Origin: Trichomonas vaginalis G3
Taxonomy: Eukaryota; Parabasalia; Trichomonadida; Trichomonadidae
Direction of reading: 5' to 3'
DNA: 64,000 bases
NCBI RefSeq assembly: GCF_026262505.1
Contig: NC_067207.1
Location: forward strand, 16,646,082 to 16,710,081
Position numbers and translations under genes: made by a program. The notes under the pieces are model-generated. The model saw nothing but the letters and a program-made list of their open reading frames with translations, ran no database searches and was not told the DNA's origin. Position 1 is the first letter of the stretch. Every line of letters starts with the position of its first letter. Shown piece by piece: positions 54,115 to 62,003 of this stretch.

Positions 54115-54945
54115 ATGCTTCCAATAGAAAAAGAAAATTCAAGAGTTGCTACAACTAAACCATTAGATGAACTTTTTACTAATGTCGGTCAAAAGTTTGA
54201 GACAGAGACCGTAAAGCATGAAGGCTATCGTTTTGACTACCCATTAAGATGGTTAAGAGACCCATCCGTCACAAAAGCTATTGGCTTTCGTAGAATGAAA
54301 TTCATTTCAGAAGCCATACATGGTTTCCCATTTACGGTCGCTTTTGAAATTCGATACTATAACAAAGAAAAACATACGTATGAGAAATTTGAACAGGGAA
54401 AACTTTTACAAGTGAATTTGCTTGTAAACTTAGAAACAACTCTTCAAGCTTTTCAAGAAAAAATAAACGATATCTATCTCGAATATGCAAACCAGTATAA
54501 CATTGACGAAGGAGAGTACCATCTCGATATTATATTGACAGGAAAAATGCAACTGTTAAAATCAATAAAATAGAAGACCTTGGAGAAAACGTTTATATTT
54601 CTACAAAATATAACAACTTGGCATGGCATAGATTTTTGAGGATGTTAAATCAGCCTGCATGGTATCCAGTACACCCGGACTATTATGAAGTCGAAAACCC
54701 TAATGGAACATATGAAAATGTTTTCGACTCAGATGCTATTATAGTTCATGCTTCATTTTCTGGTGCGCAAACTCTTTTTTATGCTTGGCAAATGACTTTT
54801 ACGAAAAACCTACAAAGCTATATGAACCACGAGTGGAAGTATTTCGGATTTTCAAGTATGGTTTACTACAGATGGAAGAAAAGAATAGTTTAATACGCGT
54901 TTTACTTAGAACTTAGTTTCATATACAACTACTATCGAACGGTAA
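54115..54945 (+). pseudogene. Paralogue of the 48887-49747 protein
   Basis: Begins MLPIEKENSRVATTKPLDEL and shares FDYPLRWLRDPSVTKAIGFR with its paralogue, then diverges. It is divergent from the fibre gene, the two starts sharing a 20-base leader. Structural role inferred from this partnership. Broken, about two breaks. Confidence 0.6.
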
Positions 54946-54957
54946 AAATATAATTTT

Positions 54958-55200
54958 TTAATACGGTTGAGGTGTTGGATTTGGTTGCCAACTAGACTGT
55001 GGTGCAGGTTCAGGCTGTTGTATAACAGGAGCTTGCTCTTCTGGTTCAGGGTCTTTAGGTATAATACCAACAAACTGACCTACCCTTTTACCAATATTTT
55101 TGACTCCGTTCCATACTCCTCTTCCGACAGATTTTATTCCATTCCATATACCTCTTCCAACATTTCGAAAGAAGTTTCCAATACTACTGAAGAAACCCAT
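54958..55200 (-). CDS. Amphipathic glycine/tryptophan-rich small protein
   Basis: 80 residues, open. The N-terminal 50 residues repeat a pattern of NVGRGIWNGIKSVGRGVWNG, an amphipathic helix with basic and aromatic faces; the tail is proline-rich (PEPEEQAPVIQQPEPAPQSS). The composition is like membrane-lytic internal capsid proteins (adenovirus protein VI-like), a role inferred only from chemistry and the capsid-class leader TTTTTACATATAGTAAAATG. Confidence 0.55.
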   Translation of the reverse strand: MGFFSSIGNFFRNVGRGIWNGIKSVGRGVWNGVKNIGKRVGQFVGIIPKDPEPEEQAPVIQQPEPAPQSSWQPNPTPQPY

Positions 55201-55218
55201 TTTACTATATGTAAAAAT

Positions 55219-55581
55219 CTAATGTCCGCCTAGTCTCTTACGTTTCCTGTTGAGTTCCATAGCATTCTTTAACTGGAGCTCATACATTCTGTTTCTCCTC
55301 TGGTAGAAAACATATTCTGGGTCAACTCCTGTGTTCGCGTCATCTGCATAAAGTTGTTTATATCCCACTTCAGGGTTTGTATAAAACTCTTTCCATCTCA
55401 TATTTGCATACCATGGTGGCAAACCTAACGCAGCGTCATTTGACATGGCAGTTTGCATTTGTACATCTGTTGGCACTTGACCATAGTTTGCCATTGCAGT
55501 TTGTATTCTAACTTCATTTGGAATATTCGCTGGGTTTGGTTGTCCAGGTTGCTGTGCATTCGCTAAGTTCTGTGCGTCCAT
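55219..55581 (-). CDS. Element B protein, unknown, putative structural
   Basis: 120 residues, open. N/Q/A-rich first half with two copies of a TAM-N-type repeat (QTAMANYGQVPTDVQ, MQTAMSNDAALGLPP), a central aromatic region (PPWYANMRWKEFYTNPEVGY), and a basic tail (ELNRKRKRLGGH). No family recognised. It belongs to the run of small genes with capsid-class leaders (ATTTTTATCTAATATTAAAT). Confidence 0.55.
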   Translation of the reverse strand: MDAQNLANAQQPGQPNPANIPNEVRIQTAMANYGQVPTDVQMQTAMSNDAALGLPPWYANMRWKEFYTNPEVGYKQLYADDANTGVDPEYVFYQRRNRMYELQLKNAMELNRKRKRLGGH

Positions 55582-55604
55582 TTAATATTAGATAAAAATA
55601 TCTC

Positions 55605-55736
55605 TTACGAGTACATATACTGAACATTTGCAGGCATTGGTTCATCTTCATATTCTCTGTACTTTTCTGCCACGTCAAATAAATAAATGACACAATGGAA
55701 AAAACCTAAAACAAGTAGTCCTATTTCAAACCACAT
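55605..55736 (-). CDS. Small single-span membrane protein (43 aa)
   Basis: MWFEIGLLVLGFFHCVIYLF is a clear membrane segment, followed by a charged cytoplasm-type tail (DVAEKYREYEDEPMPANVQ). The start overlaps the end of the upstream methyltransferase gene in another frame, an ATG-overlap arrangement typical of compact virus-like genomes. No family recognised. Confidence 0.55.
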   Translation of the reverse strand: MWFEIGLLVLGFFHCVIYLFDVAEKYREYEDEPMPANVQYMYS

Positions 55737-56537
55737 TTACTTACTAATAAAATTTCTTTGTTATGACACTTTCTCCAGTTTATAGGACCTCTCTCATATT
55801 CTATCTTATCGTATCTAAACTCATAGTCATGTATGTCCTCTAACCATCTCATGACACTTTCCAAACCACTTTTATCGGATGTAAAGTAAAAGCATGGATG
55901 GTTATGTAAAACGTCTAAAGTTTCTAAAGAGTCTCTCAAAGTCCAGTCTACTGGTATTGAAAATCCCATGTGTTATAAGAACGGCGGGTCCACTATAAAG
56001 AAAACATTTTCCTTGTCTTTATATTTTTCATAAATCTGTCCAATGACATCTCACAAACTCTATACCCTCAATATATTTTTCTATGTCCTCTTTGAAAACA
56101 TTTGTATAGTTAAGATATAAAACTTTTGACATAAGTGTTTCAATGTCATGAACTCTTATAGAACCACTATATAATAGTCTAGCAGATATACTATCCCAGT
56201 CTATATATTCTGCTTTTTTCAAAACCTCTCTCACAATATTTTTCTTATCTAATGGTATACGTTCCATCTTACCTATAGGTATCTTTTCTTTTAACTCTTT
56301 CAATATATTGTTTGTGTCTGGAATATGTTTGAGACGGTCCATATAGTTGTCGAAGTCATTGCATATAATCTTTGAGTCTGGGAATATTATATGGCACAAA
56401 TGGGATATATAGAAACTTCCACCGAACAAATCTACAAATGTTAGACCATTCGGTAGTTTCTTAAGTTCTCTCAATATAATATCTTTACATTTACTCTTAT
56501 TTCCAAAGAACGGTAACGGTGGTTTTGTAAAATTCAT
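55721..56537 (-). pseudogene. D12-class adenine-specific DNA methyltransferase
   Basis: N-terminal PPLPFFGNKSKCKDIILREL and TFVDLFGGSFYIS are the SAM-binding motif of the Dam/D12 family (FxGxK and DLFxGSG-like), with ICNDFDNYM as the next motif. A catalytic DPPF is visible on the minus strand near 55986. These enzymes methylate adenine N6; in a virus-like element this could mark or protect its DNA. Leader of the capsid class (TTTTTATTATTATATATAAA). Broken, about two breaks. Confidence 0.8.
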
Positions 56538-56599
56538 TTATATATAATAATAAAAATGTTTTTACTCGAAAAGTGACAGAAAAGTGACAAAGCATGAAA

Positions 56600-56795
56600 A
56601 CATATATAATTTGTGAAAAGTGAAACATTATATAATGTTTTCGACCCAGAAGAAGGCTTCTTCCCAGAAGCAATAGAGGAAGAAGAAGAGTCCTCCGAAT
56701 AAAAACTTCATTTATACTAAACATCAACATCAGGGCTAGAAGGCACGAAGTGCCTGGAAGCCCCACTACCTTTTTTTTTTTTTTTTTTTTTTTTT
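56600..56795. repeat. Right terminal inverted repeat of element B
   Basis: Shares CATGAAAACATATATAATTT with element A. Then CCGAATAAAAACTTCATTTA, the stem-loop 56733-56763 (AGGCAC/GTGCCT inside GGGCT/AGCCC), CCCCACTACC and a 25-base T run. Complementary to the left end for about 80 bases. Confidence 0.88.
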
Positions 56796-56800
56796 GATTG
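56796..56800. repeat. Target-site duplication GATTG, right
   Basis: Direct repeat of 32914-32918, immediately outside the T run. Confidence 0.8.
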
Positions 56801-57774
56801 TACTGTGAAAAATGAAAGGTATTTTAAATTAAAAAATTGAGATTTTGAGATATCTCTAGAATTAAGAATTTATTATGTATTTGAGTTTTATATAACTATG
56901 TGTAAAGGATCTCGATGTCTATATGCTTTAAATAAAATTAAATAAAATGAGATAAAAAATTAAAATGGACAAGAAGATATATGGAAATGTAATTTGTATT
57001 GTGTTGGTTGTTGGCAAAATGATTTTAATACAGATTTAAGGATTTGGAATGGATTTGAAATTAAATGATTTTAATTCAAGGAGTAATAAGATTTTGAACT
57101 CACATAAAGAGATAAATGCAACTCAAAATTATTGCTTTTTTTTCAAATTGTCTATTCATCCATCTTTACATATTTATTATCTCCTCCGTTTCCCCTCACA
57201 AATTCTTTTAATTTTCTGAATAATACGTATAATAAAATGAATATCTCAAAAACTAAAACACAAAATTAATGTTGGAAAATGACTAGATATAATCTGAACT
57301 TTTGAATTCATACATTTTTGGAAAAAATTGAATTTTCAAAAAAAGAGCTTATTTAGGTATGAACCTGAAGAGAAATTTTAAGGAAAATATTAAGTTGTGC
57401 AATTTGCATTTATCTTGTTATGTGCTGCATATTTTCACGATCTGACAGCAGAAATCGAATCAGCGGAGCCAGAAGAATCAGATTACGTGTGGAAAATAGG
57501 TTTTGAACGCTTAGATAGGGCGAAAATGAGACTTTATGAGATGTGTTGTATAATTATAGTTTTTGCGATAATGTGTCATAAGATCAGAATATGAAGAGAG
57601 TAAATATGTATTATTGTCACAGGTTTATATGTGGGGATAACTCGATAGAGTCTCTAAAAGAGATTAGTACGTGAGTAAGGCGATTTAATAAACAAAAGAA
57701 AGAAATAATTAATTTTTTTTTTAACTTCGAAAAGATTGTATGAAAGTGTCTTTGATTGTAAGATACATTTAGAT
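56801..57774. other. AT-rich non-coding region right of element B
   Basis: Host-side sequence, continuing the left flank at 32918. Only one short frame (57397-57594) without support. No gene seen. Confidence 0.5.
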
Positions 57775-58545
57775 CGACAAGAGTGTATTGTGCACTCTTG
57801 TCGGTCAAACTTCCGCATTCAAGTTATGAATGCGGAAGATTGTCTCATTCTGGGAGACATGCAGTGACAATGTCTCCCGGAATGACACATGCAGACCGAC
57901 AAGAGTGCATAATACACTCTTGTCGGTCAAAGTTTTGCAATCACATTCTGATTGCAGAAGATTGTCTCATTCTGGGAGACATGCAGTGACAATGTCTCCC
58001 GGAATGACACATGCAGACCGACAAGAGTGCACAATACACTCTTGTCGGTCAAAGTTTTGCAATCACATTCTGATTGCAGAAGATTGTCTCATTCTGGGAG
58101 ACATGCAGTGACAATGTCTCCCGGAATGACACATGCAGACCGACAAGAGTGCACAATACACTCTTGTCGGTCAAAGTTTTGCAATCACATTCTGATTGCA
58201 GAAGATTGTCTCATTCTGGGAGACATGCAGTGACAATGTCTCCCGGAATGACACATGCAGACCGACAAGAGTGCACAATACACTCTTGTCGGTCAAAGTT
58301 TTGCAATCACATTCTGATTGCAGAAGATTGTCTCATTCTGGGAGACATGCAGTGACAATGTCTCCCGGAATGACACATGCAGACCGACAAGAGTGCACAA
58401 TACACTCTTGTCGGTCAAAGTTTTGCAATCACATTCTGATTGCAGAAGATTGTCTCATTCTGGGAGACATGCAGTGACAATGTCTCCCGGAATGACACAT
58501 GCAGACCGACAAGAGTGCACAATACACTCTTGTCGGTCAAACTTC
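57775..58545. repeat. 122-bp tandem array, six units, three hairpins each
   Basis: Six full units starting at 57775, 57897, 58019, 58141, 58263 and 58385, and a partial unit at 58507. Every unit has hairpin 1 (ACAAGAGTG/CACTCTTGT), hairpin 2 (TGCAATCA/TGATTGCA) and hairpin 3 (GGGAGACAT/ATGTCTCCC). Unit 1 has a different hairpin 2 (CTTCCGCATTCA/TGAATGCGGAAG) and an inverted loop in hairpin 1. The 93-residue open frames produced by the array are artefacts of the repeat. Confidence 0.95.
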
Positions 58546-60329
58546 CTAATACAAAATTTGATTCCCTTATTATCTTCTTAACAAAACTTAAGATTTCAAT
58601 AATACATCATGAAAACATTCATTTACTACATTCACACTGTTATTCCTTTCTATAAATTAACTCATTTAATAGAATCTTGTTTTTATATCTTATTATTTTC
58701 TCATAATACTTCTAATTCCTCTATTTCCTCTTCCACATAAAATTTAATTTTGTAATGCTATCATATACACTTAATGTTTTCAAATTTTCAGATTTAAATT
58801 TAATCTTTATTTTCATCATCATTTATAATCTTGTTCCTATATAAAGTTATAATAAATTATCGTCAGATTCTAATATTTATGATTCTTACTACTCAATTCA
58901 ATATAATTATGTTAGTCACTCATATTCAGGAGAATAATTTAAAAATCTATAGCTCATATTTTGATAGTTATATATTTAGATGATATATATTGCAATTCCG
59001 GTTTCAACACGATCAAATGCCAAACCAAGACAAAATATATATGAATTTTCAAAATATCGATTTACATTAGAATCTATATCTAATTTTATCAATACACAAG
59101 TAGGGAATGTTCAATACATCTTTGAGCAACGTGAATAGCACAATTTTATAGGATTATTTGTTGATTATATAAAATATAAGCCAAATCGAATCTGCTGTAT
59201 AGTACTTTAGTTTATCATTGAATGTTAAATGTGTTCAGATAAATATTTGAGTCAGATATCGCATTTTCTAATTTCAAAATTTATCTCATGAAGTTAGAAT
59301 TTATTTGATCATACAACATCATGTTAGTCAAACTAGAGTTCAATGGCGATTCTAAAATGGAACAAATGCTTGTTTTATCAAAATGTTAAAATATTAATCT
59401 AAAAAACTTAATATCTAACTAAACCATTCTAGAATTATTATATACAGGTATAGGCAATCTAAATGCACACGGAATTCGGAAAATTAAAAAGAATATTTAT
59501 GAGATTATTAAATCTTATGTAATTCAATGAAAAGTAGATAATATGAATATCTATAGGCTATATATCAACATATGAGTTTTTGGTTTGACCAATACTATAC
59601 TAATGTGATCAAATTAATCTGATTTCTTAGATTTTCATTTGAAACATTTGTAGTAGTAGGGGTACCTTTATATATTAACATATTAAAAAATTGCGCTCCG
59701 ATTCGCAGTTTCTTCATGATTTTGAGATTGCATTAGATTTCGCGATGCAGAAAAAAATCACTTTAGATTCCCGTCAAACTCTAAGTATAAGCATGTCTCT
59801 ATATGTAGAAACTGTCTGCGCTATTTATTTCCCGGCTCAAAAAACCACGGTGTCTGTGTGAGGAAAATACCCATTTTAGGACCCTGGGTAGGGGGTCATG
59901 AAAATTTTCCAAGAGTTGGAAATATAGGGTATTCTTATTTCTAATTTCTTTTTCCATTTGACAAATAAAGGGTTATCCACACTTGTCAACTTATTTATGA
60001 ATAAGCATTGGAGTTTATAAATTCCAAATTGATTGGAATTTCGAAACAACTTTTGTTTGGAAATTCCAAATTCAAAATATGAAGATTCCGATCACCTACC
60101 TGTTCATACTTTTGACGGTTTTTCCATATTTAGGGTTTTCATACTTGCGACGGTTTTTCCAAATTCTAACCGTTCATAAATAGGGTACCCTATTCATAAA
60201 TTCCGTCGCCTTTATTAATAAGTCTATTATATGAATATTCAAATTTTTATGTTTTTGTTTTGAATGCACGACCCAAATATACTCAATATAAGTATACTAT
60301 TGGCATAAATATTGGCTCCTAAATATCAA
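58546..60329. other. AT-rich non-coding region, no gene seen
   Basis: No significant open frame. A slightly less AT-rich patch at about 59690-60190 has GTAGGGGGTCATG and three copies of GACGGTTTTTCC, but nothing identifiable. Confidence 0.5.
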
Positions 60330-60360
60330 GGTTTACACCTTTTTCTCCTGACTATATATA
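60330..60360. repeat. 31-bp inverted repeat, right copy
   Basis: Perfect reverse complement of 31430-31460. TATA-rich outer ends on both copies would be compatible with a TA target duplication. Confidence 0.8.
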
Positions 60361-60658
60361 TTTGGAAACGTTATATAATATAATCAATCTGTTATTTCAA
60401 TACAATTTGATATTTCAATCAACAGTTTATCATAATTTTTTTTGTGTGTATGTAATTTGGGCGATGAACACATATTATTAACAATTTATCAACTTTATAC
60501 ATAATAATCAATTACCAAAATCATTTCTTATGAGTATAAAAATTTTATTAATAACAAAATGCAGTATCAAATGTGGACATAATCGAATTTGAAAAACGAG
60601 CAATTTTCCCATTCAGCTCAATGAGAATGCAAAAATTTAAATACGAATAATGTGATAT

Positions 60659-61525
60659 TCAGAAAACGTGGCTTAAATGATTTTTTGGATTCTTCTTAAG
60701 AAGATTTTCGCCACATTCTAAAGGAAAATTGATTTCAAAAGAGGAAGTTTTCATTTCAGATATATATAGTTGCCCATCGCCAACATAAGAAGCATTAGTA
60801 GAATCAGATATTGTTCGGTATATAAATATTTCTGCTCCGACAGAGCTACAGAAAACCGGATCTTGATTGTTTTTAAATATACAATCTTCAATATCAAGTC
60901 TATCACCACGACCATGAGTACTAATTATTGCTTTGTAGTTAGTACCTTTCATATTTCCATTGATAACAGATTTCTTCAATTTAGAAGTAGTATACTCAAT
61001 ATAGACTGCACTGTGTGTTGTTGCAAGACATGAATCAATGAAACAACAATTAATATTAATTAATTCAGAAGTGCGACTGCAATAAATAGCTGATCCAAAA
61101 TTTGTTTGACATCTCGAAAAGTTCACAGATTTAATTTTAACTTGTCCATAAACGTGACGTATTGAACCCTGGTTAGGGCCATAAAGATCGGAAATAGATC
61201 CTTCTGTAAGCGTGCTATTTCCATTTTGGCAGTTTATGAAACTATTTTGCTCGTTATTTTTGGATGAAAAACGGTGATTAACAATTTGTAATTTGCCCCT
61301 TATACCAATAGTATCGCTACCATCTGAAAACAAATTTTCTTCAGATAATATATTATAATTATCTTTATCTTCGAAGCTAATTGCATACGTGTCCAAATTC
61401 TGAAAAATAGATTTATAAATAAATGCATTATTTGAGTCAGATATATTTGGATTTGTGCTTGAAATAGGCTTTGGATGAGGAAGACTATAGTATTGAGTCC
61501 ATATTTCATTATAAACAGTTTCCAA
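60659..61525 (-). pseudogene. Beta-helix surface-protein fragment
   Basis: 288-residue frame whose upstream in-frame codon is a stop; it has no ATG at its beginning. Segments such as SFINCQNGNSTLTEG, VKIKSVNFSRCQTNFGSAIY, LININCCFIDSCLATTHSAV and LDIEDCIFKNNQDPVF form the N/C-rich short beta-strand pattern of trichomonad beta-helix surface proteins. The C-terminal part (EIFIYRTISDSTNASYVGDG) parallels the end of the fragment at 22403-23341. No signal peptide or transmembrane segment. Probably an N- and C-terminally truncated family member. Confidence 0.5.
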
Positions 61526-61532
61526 TATTTAA

Positions 61533-61594
61533 ATTCTCGGTTATGATGCTAATAATTGCATCCTCATCCAATTTAATGCATCATAACTGAGAAT
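61533..61594. repeat. Inverted repeat upstream of beta-helix fragment
   Basis: ATTCTCGGTTATGATGC at 61533 is complementary to GCATCATAACTGAGAAT at 61578 with one mismatch, and the flanks TTTAAA/TTTTAAA extend it. 62 bases in total. Confidence 0.6.
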
Positions 61595-61599
61595 ATTTT

Positions 61600-62003
61600 A
61601 AATAAGGATTTTATTATTGTTGCATGACAACAATAATTAATTTGACACTTTTTAAAATGTGACTTCAATTTTCTGAAAAAATTATTCCCTAAATAATTAT
61701 GAAAGTTCAATAAATTCCAAATCATGTGAGAGGCGATATTATGGAGTTGAAAGTGTATTTCTTTAAAAGTCAATACTACTTCTTATATTTCTTCTTCTTC
61801 TTTTTAAAGAGAACAATTGGCATATCTTAAGAATTGAGTCATTTTTGACTTCAGGAAAAAAAGGCAAGGAACCAAAAAAAACAAGATATGTTAATGGAAA
61901 ATAAACATGAAAAACATATATAATTCTAATAACAAATAGTTCTTTATATAAAATATAAAAAATTATCAAACAAAAAAATATAATTATTATTTCACTATAA
62001 AAC
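61600..62003. other. Intergenic region downstream of exportin gene
   Basis: AT-rich with poly-A and poly-T stretches; no gene recognised. Transcription of exportin-1 ends here. Confidence 0.5.

Larger units (their letters stand above)
32919..56795. mobile_element. Element B: Maverick/Polinton-like element with both ends
   Basis: 23.9 kb between a 35-base A run and a 25-base T run, with terminal inverted repeats of about 80 bases that start GGYAGTGGGGCTTCC, and flanked by a GATTG duplication. Genes include an integrase (rve), SF3 helicase, packaging ATPase, probable capsid and penton-like proteins, a phage-like fibre, a D12-class methyltransferase, three KilA-N-type proteins, a GIY-YIG protein and small amphipathic proteins. 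No polymerase B or adenain-type protease was found. The intact duplication and the close match to element A indicate a young insertion. It is broken in many genes, with at least a dozen breaks, though about fifteen genes remain open. Confidence 0.92.

Noticed and set aside
55219-55581. C-terminal LGGH as an adenain-type protease cleavage site
   Set aside because: Resembles an (I/L)xGG-x site, but no adenain-like protease was found in A or B, so the match may be chance.
57775-58545. Possible CRISPR array
   Set aside because: Units are identical along their length with no unique spacers, there are no cas genes and the organism is a eukaryote.
57783-58655. Series of overlapping 71-93-residue open frames with identical sequence
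   Set aside because: They are read-through of the 122-bp array in shifting frames; the unit is not a multiple of three and no start signal or codon bias supports coding.
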